DNA of 64,000 bases. Source: Arsenophonus sp048493715. GTDB taxonomy: Bacteria; Pseudomonadota; Gammaproteobacteria; Enterobacterales; Enterobacteriaceae. A program made the position numbers and the translations under genes. Below, piece by piece: positions 28,246 through 38,393 of the stretch (positions within the stretch are counted from its first letter, which is position 1; each line of letters opens with the position of its first letter). Location: the NCBI GenBank assembly GCA_048493715.1, contig JBGDCZ010000010.1, forward strand, positions 9,774-73,773, in the 5' to 3' direction. The notes under the pieces are model-generated. The model ran no database searches. It had not been told where the DNA came from and saw only the letters and a program-made list of their open reading frames with translations.

Positions 28246-29779
28246 CATGGATATAATAAATGATAAAAAAATTATAAATAGTAATCCGCCTTTTTTAGTA
28301 AAAACATTGCTATTGCTTATATTATTTAGCCTAATTCATTAGGCTATGGGTTACCCACCAAGGCTAAACTATACTGCGGGTATCGTCGCATTACTAATCG
28401 TTATCAGTCTGTTACGGATAATATATAGTTATAGTGGGTTTATTATTATATTCACCATTATCGCAACGCTATATTTTCCGGTCAGGTTGCTGTATAGTGT
28501 GCTCTCACTAATCATAGCAACATCGGTTACCTATACCAATTTACATGAAGCATTAGAATTCATTGCGAATATTCCCTACTCTCTTTATCTTGGATCATTA
28601 TTGATTTTACTATTTGGTTGTTTGTGTGCAAAATTTAAGCTTGATAGCACAAAAAAATAAAGGTTTGGGCTTTTATTATTTTTGTTGTTTTTCTGCTCTA
28701 TTGCCCAATAAAAGATTATAAAGACACGGGTGAATTCAATATATTAAATAGTGGCTATCCACAAATTAAATTTATCAAAGATTGCTATAGAGGATAAAAA
28801 CGAGACGGAAAAGCTTTTTAGTTTAATCGCCCAAAAAGATGACTTCTAGCCAAACAATGTTGCCACACCATAATAATACCTATGTTATGGTAATTGGGGA
28901 AAGTGCCAGACGCGACTTTATGCATGTAGTAATACTCCATTCATGGATACCGCTAATGGTATCTTGTTCACCCATTATATTTCTGCCGCCTCAACAACCG
29001 TATCCTCATTAACCCATTCACTGGTCCAACCACTAAAATTAGCTAACAGCGTTTTTGCCCTGGCCAAAAAGTGGGGATTTACTACATATTGGTTGTCAAA
29101 TCAGGGGGCGGTTGGCATCTATGACACTCCAATTGCCTCTATGGAAAAAAAGGCCGATCCTCCTTTCCTCCTTAAAAAGAGGAAGCTATAATATAGTAAA
29201 GAGAGCTACGATGATGAATTACTGCCGCAAATCACAGCAGCAATCAAAGCCCCACAGGCCAAAAAATTGATTATTATTTACTTAATTGGCAGTCATCCTC
29301 GCTCTTGCGTAAGAACTGATAACCATTATCATATTTTTTATAATAAAAGTGAAGAGATCTCATGCTATATACAGAGCATAAAAAATACTGACCACCTACT
29401 GGCAACTATTCATCAACCTTTAACTGACAGTCAGTCAAAATGGACAATGATGTACTTTTCTTATCATTGTCTGGGTTTTGTCAATAAAAATAACCCGAGC
29501 GACCTTAAACTTACCCATAATGACCAATATCGCCAAGCTTTTGAAGTACCACTTTTTATTAGCGCTTATAACGCTAACAAACGGCAACATATCACCGCAC
29601 TAAGAAGTGGATTAAACTTCCTCAGTTTATTTTCTGAATGGTCAGGTATTGACGATCCCAGTATTGATCACTCATGTCATATGATTTCAAACGATATCTG
29701 TCACTAACAAAATAGCGTGCTTAACTTTAGTAATAAACGAGTTGACTACACAAAATTACCGGCAGATATGACACCATAA
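28246..29779 (+). pseudogene. Phosphoethanolamine transferase-like (YhbX/EptA family), broken
   Basis: It begins with ATG at 28246; LVKTLLLLILFSLIH is cut by an in-frame TAG at 28340. Several hydrophobic helices follow (YTAGIVALLIVISLLRIIYS). The periplasmic sulfatase-type domain is spread over changing frames: VIGESARRDFMH, LAKKWGFTTYWLSNQGAVGI, YDTPIASMEKKADPP, and IYLIGSHPRSC. The metal motif expected as SDHG reads SYHC. Another in-frame TAA at 29705 precedes the true tail NFSNKRVDYTKLPADMTP. It was an inner-membrane enzyme modifying LPS or glycans with phosphoethanolamine; the exact subfamily is uncertain. Confidence 0.8.
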
Positions 29780-29952
29780 AATTATGTCAAAGAGTAAACC
29801 TGCCAATAAGATAAATACTCTCTCACCTTAGAGTGACTAACTTGCTATTTTCAGTATAAAATAGGTTGTATTTATTTTCTGTTCAAACTCTATAATAAAT
29901 GCAGACTCTCACTAATTAAATGATATAACTAATATTTTAGATAAACCTTAAA

Positions 29953-30213
29953 ATGTCACTATTAATTACTTATCGCTGTATCAACTGTGATATGTGTGAA
30001 CCAGAATGTCCTAATGAAGCAATTTCAATGGGAGAAGAGTTTTACCAAATTAATCCCAATCTTTGCACTGAATGCATTGGCCACTATGATAAGCCAACCT
30101 GCCAATCCGTTTGTCCGATCAACAATACCATTATTAAAGATCCAAATAATCCGGAAACAGAAGAGCAATTATGGGATAAATTTGTCTTATTACATAATGT
30201 TGATAAAATTTAA
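29953..30213 (+). CDS. yfhL: YfhL, 2[4Fe-4S] ferredoxin
   Basis: The 86 residues are nearly colinear with E. coli YfhL. The first cluster motif is CINCDMCEPECPNEAIS; the second begins CTECIGHYDKPTCQSVCP with the family's characteristic insertion. It is a small cytosolic electron carrier. It overlaps the end of the convergent acpS by 4 bp. It is intact whereas the ISC ferredoxin fdx and the napF-like ferredoxin in this window are broken. Confidence 0.96.
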   Translation: MSLLITYRCINCDMCEPECPNEAISMGEEFYQINPNLCTECIGHYDKPTCQSVCPINNTIIKDPNNPETEEQLWDKFVLLHNVDKI

Positions 30214-30590
30214 CTTTCCATAATTACCGTGGCACAAGCATATCTTTGCTCATCGGACAAAGAAACATGAATATGTTGCACACCTAATGAATCAGAAAAA
30301 ATTTTTGCTTGTCCTAACAAATTAAGCCCTGGCTTGCCTAATTCGTCATTAAAAACTTCAAATTGATTAAGCGCTAAACCATTTCGGATCCCGGTTCCTA
30401 GAGCCTTGGCCGCTGCTTCCTTGACGGCAAAGCGCTTAGCTAAAAAACGAACTTGTTGACAATGGTACTGATATTGCCACCATTCTTGATCGGACAATAT
30501 ACGCTTTGCTAAACGCTCCTCGGAACGTTCAATAATCTGTTCAATACGGACAATTTCAACAAGATCGGTACCCAACCCAATAATAGCCAT
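30210..30590 (-). CDS. acpS: Holo-[acyl-carrier-protein] synthase
   Basis: 126 residues from the ATG at 30588-30590 (MAIIGLGTDLVEIVRIEQII). Metal and CoA residues are in GTDLVEI and FAVKEAAAKALGTGI. It attaches 4'-phosphopantetheine to apo-ACP. The start ATG shares one base with the pdxJ stop (TAATG), so translation is probably coupled. It is the last gene of the lepA-lepB-rnc-era-recO-pdxJ-acpS run. Confidence 0.96.
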   Translation of the reverse strand: MAIIGLGTDLVEIVRIEQIIERSEERLAKRILSDQEWWQYQYHCQQVRFLAKRFAVKEAAAKALGTGIRNGLALNQFEVFNDELGKPGLNLLGQAKIFSDSLGVQHIHVSLSDEQRYACATVIMES

Positions 30591-31321
30591 TAGCAACGTG
30601 CCTCACGAAGAATTTTCCTCATATCACTCACTGCCGCCGCCATACCACTAAATAGTGCTCGCCCAATAATGGCATGACCAATATTCAGTTCATATATTTC
30701 CGGTAACTGGGCAATGCGCTGAACGTTATGATAAGTTAACCCATGACCTGCATTCACCTTAAGCATTTTAGCTGTCGCATAACTTACCGCTTGCTTGATA
30801 CGTTCATACTCTTTTGTCTGTTCTAACTCGGTCTTAGCGTCAGCATAAGCACCAGTGTGGATCTCAATAAAAGGCACTCCAATTTCTACTGTTGCATCAA
30901 TTTGCTTATCTTCCGGATCAATGAATAAAGAAACCGTAATACCGGCTTCTGCTAACTGCTTCACAGCCGTTGCAACTAACGTTCGTTGGCCAACAACATC
31001 AAGTCCACCTTCAGTTGTCACTTCTTCTCGTCGCTCTGGTACCAGGCAACAAAATTGAGGTTTGATCTGACAGGCAAAATTGACCATTTCATCAGTTATT
31101 GCCATTTCCAGATTCATGCGGGTTTGTAACGTCTGACGCAGTAACTTAACATCACGATCAGTAATATGACGGTGATCTTCACGCAAATGGATCGTGATCC
31201 CATCTGCACCAGCTTGTTCAGCAACAAAGGCAGCATGTACCGGATCGGGATATTGTGTTCCCCGTGCATTGCGTATGGTCGCAACATGATCAATATTAAC
31301 GCCTAATAACAACTCTGCCAT
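30590..31321 (-). CDS. pdxJ: Pyridoxine 5'-phosphate synthase
   Basis: 243 residues, the usual length. The signature is GVNIDHVATIRNARGTQYPD, with a TIM-barrel layout ending GHAIIGRALFSGM. It condenses 3-amino-2-oxopropyl phosphate with deoxyxylulose 5-phosphate to form pyridoxine phosphate. The PLP it helps supply serves IscS and GlyA in this window. It lies 87 bp after recO. Confidence 0.97.
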   Translation of the reverse strand: MAELLLGVNIDHVATIRNARGTQYPDPVHAAFVAEQAGADGITIHLREDHRHITDRDVKLLRQTLQTRMNLEMAITDEMVNFACQIKPQFCCLVPERREEVTTEGGLDVVGQRTLVATAVKQLAEAGITVSLFIDPEDKQIDATVEIGVPFIEIHTGAYADAKTELEQTKEYERIKQAVSYATAKMLKVNAGHGLTYHNVQRIAQLPEIYELNIGHAIIGRALFSGMAAAVSDMRKILREARC

Positions 31322-31408
31322 ATTTAACTCCTGTTATCCATTTCATGGTTTGAATTTCATTTATCCAAACAAACATCACATATGCAAATACATTTTAATA
31401 ACCACGCT

Positions 31409-32122
31409 TCAACGAGCTTTAGACACTATAACTGGGTAAAAAAGCTCACGGCTTTTTAATGGTCTCCCCCCTAAATAAGGCTTTAGCGCAATTCGAGTAA
31501 AACGCTTAGCTGCTCTTAATGTATCGACATCTGGAAATTCACGACAGGCAAATGCCTTAAGCTGCTTGCCGGTAAAACTTAAGTGGTCAATAACCAAACT
31601 GGCAATAAAACCTTTCTCTTCCCGGTAACGGTAAATCATGGTATCTATTACCTGTTCACCGCTACCTGAGCAGTGTAAAAAATCAACACCATAACCTAAA
31701 TGGGATAACAATGATAATTCAAAACGGCGTAATGCATGTTCAGGAGTATATTCACTGCCAGCCAATATCTGCAAGCAGGTAAGATATTCAAAAAATAGAG
31801 TTTGGTAGGGGATATTTGGTGCTAAAACTCGCGCAAGCAATTCATTAACATACATACCACTGTACAGCACTGTGCCAGTAAAGGGTAGCACGAGAGAAAT
31901 TGGCTCCGCATCACGTAACGTTTTCATTTCTCCCTTGCCTCCCCAGCGGATCAGCAAAGGAGTAAATGGCTGTAAACAACATTTTAAATTAGATCGACGG
32001 CTACGAGCGCCTTTGGCTAATAGTCGAATATGCCCTTCATTTTCAGTGAAAAAATCTAACAACAAGCTCGTTTCACTATAAGGGCGAGTATGTAGTACAA
32101 ATGCTCGTCGCCAACCGTCCAC
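31409..32122 (-). CDS. recO: DNA repair protein RecO
   Basis: 237 residues. The N-terminal OB fold starts MDGWRRAFVLHTRPYSETSL, and the helical C-terminal half has ALRRFELSLLSHLGYGVDF and FTGKQLKAFACREF. It works with RecF and RecR to load RecA onto SSB-coated DNA. It is 11 bp downstream of era. The frame is intact. Confidence 0.96.
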   Translation of the reverse strand: MDGWRRAFVLHTRPYSETSLLLDFFTENEGHIRLLAKGARSRRSNLKCCLQPFTPLLIRWGGKGEMKTLRDAEPISLVLPFTGTVLYSGMYVNELLARVLAPNIPYQTLFFEYLTCLQILAGSEYTPEHALRRFELSLLSHLGYGVDFLHCSGSGEQVIDTMIYRYREEKGFIASLVIDHLSFTGKQLKAFACREFPDVDTLRAAKRFTRIALKPYLGGRPLKSRELFYPVIVSKAR

Positions 32123-32133
32123 AAAAACCAGCC

Positions 32134-33042
32134 TTAATGCAGATCATCCGTATAGCCTAAACTACGCAGTACACGTCCATCATCGGCCCAGCCGGCTTTA
32201 ACTTTTACCCAAAGTTCAAGATGAACTTTGGTAGCAAAAAGTTTTTCCATATCTATACGCGCTTTGATGCCAATTTTTTTAATTTTGCTACCTTTATTAC
32301 CGATAACCATTTTTTTCTGGCCATCCCTTTCAACCAAAATCAGGCCATTAATGTTATAACCATTGCGTTCATTTACCATAAATTGCTCAATTTCGACCGT
32401 GACTGCATAGGGTAGTTCATCACCAAAAAAACGCATTAACTTCTCACGAATAATCTCAGCAGCCATAAAACATTGTGAGCGATCAGTAATATAATCTGCT
32501 GGAAAATGGTGAGCAGCTTCTGGCATATGCTGACGAACAATTTTAGCGATAATATCGATACCTATACTTTTTCCTGCGCTAATCGGTATAACATCTAGAA
32601 AATTCATTTGGTTACTAAGAAATTCAATATGGGGTAGTAAACTGGTCTTATCCGTCACATTATCAATTTTATTGATCACCAATAATACTGGACAATTTAA
32701 ATAACGTAGTTTATTTATTACCATCTCATCATCCTTGGTCCAGTGTGTGCCTTCAACTACAAAAATAACCAGTTCCACATCTCCAACGGAGCTACTTGCT
32801 GCAAGGTTCATTAAACGATTTATTGCTCGCTTTTCTTCTATATGTAATCCTGGTGTATCGACATAAATCGTTTGATAATTATCTTCCGTCTCAATTCCCA
32901 TAATACGATGGCGAGTTGTCTGTGGTTTACGTGAAGTAATAGAAACCTTTTGCCCTAGTAATTGGTTCAGTAATGTTGATTTACCCACATTTGGACGCCC
33001 TACAATGGCTACAAATCCACAATAGGTTTTCTGTTTGCTCAT
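32134..33042 (-). CDS. era: GTPase Era
   Basis: 302 residues. G1 is in VGRPNVGKSTLLNQLLGQKV, the switch II motif is DTPGLH, G4 is VINKIDNV, and the KH RNA-binding domain contains MVIGNKGSKIKKIGIKAR. It binds the 3' end of 16S rRNA during 30S assembly. Its start overlaps the rnc stop by 4 bp, the conserved rnc-era coupling. Confidence 0.98.
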   Translation of the reverse strand: MSKQKTYCGFVAIVGRPNVGKSTLLNQLLGQKVSITSRKPQTTRHRIMGIETEDNYQTIYVDTPGLHIEEKRAINRLMNLAASSSVGDVELVIFVVEGTHWTKDDEMVINKLRYLNCPVLLVINKIDNVTDKTSLLPHIEFLSNQMNFLDVIPISAGKSIGIDIIAKIVRQHMPEAAHHFPADYITDRSQCFMAAEIIREKLMRFFGDELPYAVTVEIEQFMVNERNGYNINGLILVERDGQKKMVIGNKGSKIKKIGIKARIDMEKLFATKVHLELWVKVKAGWADDGRVLRSLGYTDDLH

Positions 33043-33743
33043 TCAAGCTCCAATATTTTTAATGCTTGCTCTGCTGCTGCTTGTTCAGCCTTGCGACGAC
33101 TTGAACCAATCCCTTCAACTGGTTCCTTTATACCACTAACCTGACAATGAATAGTAAATTCTTGATCATGCGCTTCACCACGAACTTGAACAACCAAATA
33201 ACTTGGCAAAGGTAAATGACGTCCCTGTAAATACTCTTGTAAACGTGTTTTAGAATCTTTTTGCTTATCACCAGGGCTAATCTCGATTAAACGAGTATCA
33301 TACCAAGCTAAAACAATCCGTTCAGTTATTTGAATATCACTATCTAAAAAAATACTGCCAATTAAGGCTTCCACAGTATCTGCCAAAATTGATTCTCGAC
33401 GAAAACCACCACTTTTTAATTCACCAGGCCCTAAACGCAAACATTCCCCTAAATCAAATTCTCGTGCCAACTCAGCTAGAGTATTACCTCTGACCAAGGT
33501 TGCCCGCATACGGCTCATATCGCCCTCATCAACTTTTGGAAAACGATAATAGAGATCATTAGCAATCACAAAACTAAGAATTGAATCACCTAAAAACTCC
33601 AATCTCTCATTGTGACTACTACTGGCACTACGATGAGTTAATGCTTGTTTCAATAATTCAATTTGGGTGAAAGTATAGCCAAGCTTACGCTGTAGCTCTT
33701 TAATTTCTTGCCGTTGTGACCACTCAATTAAAGAAGAATTCAT
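33039..33743 (-). CDS. rnc: Ribonuclease III
   Basis: 234 residues. The catalytic signature is NERLEFLGDSILSFVIANDL with a second acidic site in LADTVEALIGSIFLD. A dsRNA-binding domain closes the protein (RRKAEQAAAEQALKILE). It processes rRNA and many mRNAs. A 9-bp stem in its leader (33783-33825) may serve autoregulation. Confidence 0.98.
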   Translation of the reverse strand: MNSSLIEWSQRQEIKELQRKLGYTFTQIELLKQALTHRSASSSHNERLEFLGDSILSFVIANDLYYRFPKVDEGDMSRMRATLVRGNTLAELAREFDLGECLRLGPGELKSGGFRRESILADTVEALIGSIFLDSDIQITERIVLAWYDTRLIEISPGDKQKDSKTRLQEYLQGRHLPLPSYLVVQVRGEAHDQEFTIHCQVSGIKEPVEGIGSSRRKAEQAAAEQALKILELE

Positions 33744-33782
33744 GTGCTACCAATCATTTCATTATCAAATTACAAAAAGCAC

Positions 33783-33825
33783 ACGCAACAGATCTGCAAA
33801 ATTAACTTTTACAAAGCTGTTGCGT
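33783..33825 (-). promoter_or_regulatory. Leader stem-loop upstream of rnc, possible RNase III self-cleavage site
   Basis: ACGCAACAG at 33783-33791 pairs perfectly with CTGTTGCGT at 33817-33825. The stem lies about 40 bp before the rnc start in the lepB-rnc gap. In E. coli a double-stranded leader (rncO) is cut by RNase III to lower its own mRNA level. The role here is inferred from position only. Confidence 0.5.
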
Positions 33826-33941
33826 TTGCAGGTTTCCTGATATCAATCAAGAAACCATCGTTTTGATTATCGTGGTATATTCTATATCGATTACTATATA
33901 AATCAATTTAGCAACAATGATCAGTTTATCTCATTATTTTA

Positions 33942-34910
33942 TTAGTTAATTGCGCCAATACGGCTTAAACGTACCCCAGTTGGCCATTCACCCTCATGTT
34001 TATCTAAGCTAAACCAGATGATAACTGCCCGTCCAACCAAATTTTCTTCCGGTACAAACCCCCACATACGGCTATCCGCGCTATTATCCCGATTATCTCC
34101 CATCATAAAATAGTGTTTAGGAGGAACAATCCATTCATTGTCCGGTAAACCAGGCTGTTGATAACGTGACTGGGTATATACTTGTGGGATCACCAGAATC
34201 TCATGGCTAACGTCATCTAATTTTTCAACTCTTTCCTCTTGGCGTAATGCATTACTCGGTATTGGGTCACCCAGTGAGGTTTGATAACTGCCATTTTGGC
34301 TTTCCACCATAGAATCGATATTAAAAAATAATGCCCATTCACTCTCTTTTAATGAAGAATAGACAATTGGTAACGCTTGTGCACAGTCTAAAGTTGAGCA
34401 ATTCTGGTAGATACGTAATTCTTTTTGTTCCGGATCATAAACAATTTTATCACCAGGTAGACCAATAACACGTTTAACAAAATCCACACTAGGATCTTTA
34501 GGGTACTTAAATACCGCAATATCACCGCGTTTAGGTTTTCCTGTTGCTAATAGTGTTGTTTGCGTAACCGGATCTTTTAATCCATAAGCAAATTTTTCTA
34601 CTAGTATAAAGTCACCGACCAATAAAGTAGGCATCATTGAACCTGACGGGATTTGAAATGGCTCATAAATAAATGAACGTATCACTAAGACAATTGCTAA
34701 TATCGGAAAAATAGACGAGCAAGTATCAACCCACGACGGTTTATGAACAACTTCAACTATATGTGTATGCTTTACGTTTCCCTCAGTAACTTTTTGCTGC
34801 TGTGCTATTTTTTTCTTACGAGCAGGGGTTAATTTAAAACTATCAATAACCCAGATAATCCCTGTAATCAAGGTTGCCAGCGTCAAGATCAAAGAAAAAG
34901 TGTTAGCCAT
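33942..34910 (-). CDS. lepB: Signal peptidase I
   Basis: 322 residues. There are two N-terminal membrane segments (near 5-22 and 65-85). The catalytic Ser is in FQIPSGSMMPTLLVGDF and the catalytic Lys in DPSVDFVKRVIGLPGDK. The late motif HYFMMGDNRDNSADSR is present. It cleaves Sec and Tat signal peptides on the periplasmic side. It is 18 bp after lepA. Confidence 0.97.
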   Translation of the reverse strand: MANTFSLILTLATLITGIIWVIDSFKLTPARKKKIAQQQKVTEGNVKHTHIVEVVHKPSWVDTCSSIFPILAIVLVIRSFIYEPFQIPSGSMMPTLLVGDFILVEKFAYGLKDPVTQTTLLATGKPKRGDIAVFKYPKDPSVDFVKRVIGLPGDKIVYDPEQKELRIYQNCSTLDCAQALPIVYSSLKESEWALFFNIDSMVESQNGSYQTSLGDPIPSNALRQEERVEKLDDVSHEILVIPQVYTQSRYQQPGLPDNEWIVPPKHYFMMGDNRDNSADSRMWGFVPEENLVGRAVIIWFSLDKHEGEWPTGVRLSRIGAIN

Positions 34911-34928
34911 TACGACTCCTTATAACGG

Positions 34929-36731
34929 TTAGTTATCTTTACCTACATGAAGGATAGCAAGGAACGCTTCCTGTGGTAGCTCAACATTACCAACCTGTTT
35001 CATTCGTTTCTTACCTTCTTTCTGTTTCTGTAGTAATTTTTTCTTACGGCTAACATCACCACCATAACATTTAGCTAATACATTTTTACGTAATTGTTTC
35101 ACCGTTGAACGCGCTATAATATGGGTACCAATTGCAGCTTGGATTGCAATATCAAACTGCTGGCGCGGGATCAGATCTTTCATTTTATCCACCAGCTCAC
35201 GACCACGATACGGTGCATTTGTACGATGAGTAATCAATGCCAAGGCATCTACTCTCTCACCATTAATTAATACATCGACCCGTAACATATCAGCTGCTTG
35301 AAAGCGGACAAAACCATAATCCAATGATGCATATCCCCGTGAAGTAGACTTCAAACGATCAAAGAAATCTAATACAACCTCAGCCATAGGAATTTCATAG
35401 GTTAATGCGACCTGATTACTATGATAAACCATATTAGTCTGAACACCGCGTTTTTCTACGCACAGGGTAATAACATTACCAAGATATTCCTTAGGCACTA
35501 GCATGTTACATTCAGCAATCGGTTCGCGTAATTCATTTATATTATTGAGAGCCGGTAATTTGGAAGGACTATCAACATAAATAATATCACCATTTGTTAA
35601 CTCAACTTCATAAATAACTGTAGGCGCAGTTGTAATAAGATCCAAGTCATATTCACGTTCCAAACGTTCTTGGATAATCTCCATATGAAGTAATCCAAGA
35701 AAACCACACCGAAAGCCAAATCCTAAGGCAGTTGAACTCTCTGGTTCATAAAATAACGAAGCATCATTCAAACTTAATTTAGCTAAAGCGTCACGGAATG
35801 CTTCATAATCATCAGAGCTAACTGGGAATAAACCAGCATAAACCTGTGGCTTTACCTTTTTAAAGCCAGGTAACGCCTGTTCTGCCGGCTGCCGAGCGCC
35901 GGTTAATGTATCTCCGACCGGAGCCCCATGAATATCTTTAATGGCACAGACCAACCAACCTACTTCACCACAATTTAGTTGTTGGCGATCAATTCGTTTT
36001 GGAGTGAAAATGCCTAACCGATCAACATTATAAAGTTGACCAGAGCTCATCACTTTAATTTTATCACCTTTAGTAAGCGTGCCATTTTTAATACGTACCA
36101 GTGAAACAACACCTAAATAATTATCAAACCATGAATCGATGATCAATGCTTGCAAAGGTGCTGTAGGATCACCTTCTGGAGGCGGGATCTCTTTAACCAA
36201 ACGTTCAATTACATCCTGTACCCCGATTCCTGTTTTTGCCGAACAACGAACGGCGTCATAAGCATCAATGCCAACAATATCTTCAATTTCCTCAGCCACA
36301 CGACCTGGCTCTGCTGCAGGTAAATCGATCTTATTAAGGACTGGAACGACTTCTAAATCCATCTCAATAGCAGTATAACAATTAGCCAGTGTTTGCGCTT
36401 CTACACCTTGCCCAGCATCAACAACAAGTAATGCGCCTTCACAAGCCGCTAATGAACGAGATACTTCATAAAAAAAGTCAACATGGCCGGGGGTATCGAT
36501 GAAATTGAGCTGATAAGTTTCACCATCACTGGTTTTATAATTAAGGGTAACACTCTGCGCTTTTATTGTTATCCCGCGTTCCCGCTCCAAATCCATAGAA
36601 TCTAATACCTGCGCTGCCCTTTCCCGATCAGAAAGGCCACCACAAATCTGAATAATACGATCCGACAGAGTTGATTTACCATGATCAATATGAGCGATGA
36701 TGGAAAAGTTTCTTATATGTTTGATTTTCAA
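34929..36731 (-). CDS. lepA: Elongation factor 4 (LepA)
   Basis: 600 residues (E. coli 599). The GTPase start is NFSIIAHIDHGKSTLSDRII, followed by DTPGHVDFFYEVSRSLAACE and VLNKIDLPAAEP. The LepA-specific C-terminal domain contains CYGGDVSRKKKLLQKQKEGK. It acts on stalled or assembling ribosomes. It is the head of the lepA-lepB operon, separated from rseC by about 240 bp. Confidence 0.98.
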   Translation of the reverse strand: MKIKHIRNFSIIAHIDHGKSTLSDRIIQICGGLSDRERAAQVLDSMDLERERGITIKAQSVTLNYKTSDGETYQLNFIDTPGHVDFFYEVSRSLAACEGALLVVDAGQGVEAQTLANCYTAIEMDLEVVPVLNKIDLPAAEPGRVAEEIEDIVGIDAYDAVRCSAKTGIGVQDVIERLVKEIPPPEGDPTAPLQALIIDSWFDNYLGVVSLVRIKNGTLTKGDKIKVMSSGQLYNVDRLGIFTPKRIDRQQLNCGEVGWLVCAIKDIHGAPVGDTLTGARQPAEQALPGFKKVKPQVYAGLFPVSSDDYEAFRDALAKLSLNDASLFYEPESSTALGFGFRCGFLGLLHMEIIQERLEREYDLDLITTAPTVIYEVELTNGDIIYVDSPSKLPALNNINELREPIAECNMLVPKEYLGNVITLCVEKRGVQTNMVYHSNQVALTYEIPMAEVVLDFFDRLKSTSRGYASLDYGFVRFQAADMLRVDVLINGERVDALALITHRTNAPYRGRELVDKMKDLIPRQQFDIAIQAAIGTHIIARSTVKQLRKNVLAKCYGGDVSRKKKLLQKQKEGKKRMKQVGNVELPQEAFLAILHVGKDN

Positions 36732-36970
36732 GGTTATATCTTCTTCTAAATTGCCTTATAAAATCAGTTTTAGCGATAGTTTAGCCTACAAAGCTAAAAC
36801 TAATAAAAGCTGTTATAACAATCTTGGGCATGCATTTTACATATAAGCGACAAACAACTCAAAGAATCATTAATAATCAAAAGTCGTTTTTATGAATAAG
36901 CCGTTTATACGCATAAATTAGTGACTACATTTTATAAATAACTACCGGCACTTAGACTTACTTAAATCAT

Positions 36971-37429
36971 TCATACTTGCTCTTTTAATTCATCAGGTGG
37001 TAAACCTATCTGTAAAATGATCGGTTGATATAGTGTTTCTTTTTCCCAATAACGTGCAATCTTTTTTGCTAGCAAAAAGCCAGCAACTCCACCGATGATA
37101 GCACCTAAGAATATGATAAATTTATTTATAAACAGAAATTGTACAATCCCACAACTGATAAAAAATCCAACTAGTGGGGTAAGATAAACAAGCATTGCTG
37201 ACCGTAATAAACTTCCTGTAGGGATGCCCACTTCAACTTTCTGACCAACTGCCAGCGGCTGAGTAACCTCAAGTTCTAATTGATACTCAGTTTTTGGTCC
37301 TATTTTATTTAGGATATAAGATCCACACGTTGCACGGGCCGCACAACTACGACAACCTGAATTAGAACCATATTGCAAAACGGCTCGGCCATTATGCCAA
37401 CGCACTACTGTTGCCCACTCTTTTAACAT
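36971..37429 (-). CDS. rseC: RseC, SoxR-reducing system / sigma-E regulator
   Basis: 152 residues. There is a Cys-rich N-terminus (CRSCAARATCGS) and two membrane helices (residues about 70-90 and 95-118) with an IIGGVAGFLLAKKIA stretch. RseC is an inner-membrane protein that helps reduce the SoxR cluster. It overlaps the rseB stop, the last gene of rpoE-rseA-rseB-rseC, the conserved order. Confidence 0.94.
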   Translation of the reverse strand: MLKEWATVVRWHNGRAVLQYGSNSGCRSCAARATCGSYILNKIGPKTEYQLELEVTQPLAVGQKVEVGIPTGSLLRSAMLVYLTPLVGFFISCGIVQFLFINKFIIFLGAIIGGVAGFLLAKKIARYWEKETLYQPIILQIGLPPDELKEQV

Positions 37430-38388
37430 TAATTTGTCTCTTTAAAACTAACATTGGCGGCAATCTGGTTAGCAGTTAGCAATGGCAATTGACCAATGAC
37501 CGTCACTTCGTGCTGTCCCTTAGTTACGGTATAAATGGTTAAACCACCTTTACGCAACGGCTGTTCAATAAGTTGATGATCGCCTGCTTTAGTAACGTTA
37601 ATAGAAAAACTAAATAGCCCATCACTAAATATCATAGTCTCTAAAGCTTCGTTAGCGGCTATCTCTTTATAACTACGAGAAACTTCTTCAAACCCCAACG
37701 GTAGTTGGTTTATTTGCCAGTTAAATTGCTTAGTGATTGATTTGGGAATAAGTAGTAAAGGAGGCATATTCAACGATGCGATCCCTTTCATCGATTTCAA
37801 TAGCTCTTGACTATTAAAAATAACCGAAACCACTTTGAATTGTTCTAAGATTTCATTTTTACTATCTAATAGATCAATCCGTAATGGTAACTTGGTTTTT
37901 TCATCAATTAATAAGATATAGCTAAAGCGTAAATTATCTTTTGGTATAATACGAATAACCTGACAGCTTATATCACCAATATTAGTTCGGCCTAGTTTAA
38001 TAAAATTATAATAGGATTGTAGTCTAGTAAAATCAGCAAAAACTACTGATGGCAAATAATCAAGGATATAAGAGCCCTCTAGACTAAAAGAATCAAAACC
38101 TGGCTCAAAGTAGCTAATTTGATTACCTTTTTGAATAATTTCACGGCGAGAGCTATCCATCTGCATCATTTGAGCAATTGGTTTACCGCTAATAATGACA
38201 TGGCGATATCGTAGCGGCGTTATCCCTTCGGGATTGACAATAATAAATGATAATTCATACGGTAAAGACTTTACCGCATTAACCATATCAGTTAGTAAAA
38301 TCTCAGCCGTTAATTCTTTGGCAGATGAATGTACAGGCAACAATAAACCGCCCAACATAAAAAAGAGGGGGAATAACCAATGCTTCAT
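37429..38388 (-). CDS. rseB: RseB, periplasmic regulator of sigma-E
   Basis: 319 residues with a signal peptide (MKHWLFPLFFMLGGLLLPVH then SSAKE). The lipoprotein-binding fold is followed by a C-terminal domain ending VTKGQHEVTVIGQLPLLTAN. It binds RseA and guards it from DegS until LPS or mislocalised lipoproteins displace it. It lies 5 bp after rseA. Confidence 0.95.
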   Translation of the reverse strand: MKHWLFPLFFMLGGLLLPVHSSAKELTAEILLTDMVNAVKSLPYELSFIIVNPEGITPLRYRHVIISGKPIAQMMQMDSSRREIIQKGNQISYFEPGFDSFSLEGSYILDYLPSVVFADFTRLQSYYNFIKLGRTNIGDISCQVIRIIPKDNLRFSYILLIDEKTKLPLRIDLLDSKNEILEQFKVVSVIFNSQELLKSMKGIASLNMPPLLLIPKSITKQFNWQINQLPLGFEEVSRSYKEIAANEALETMIFSDGLFSFSINVTKAGDHQLIEQPLRKGGLTIYTVTKGQHEVTVIGQLPLLTANQIAANVSFKETN

Positions 38389-38393
38389 TACTG

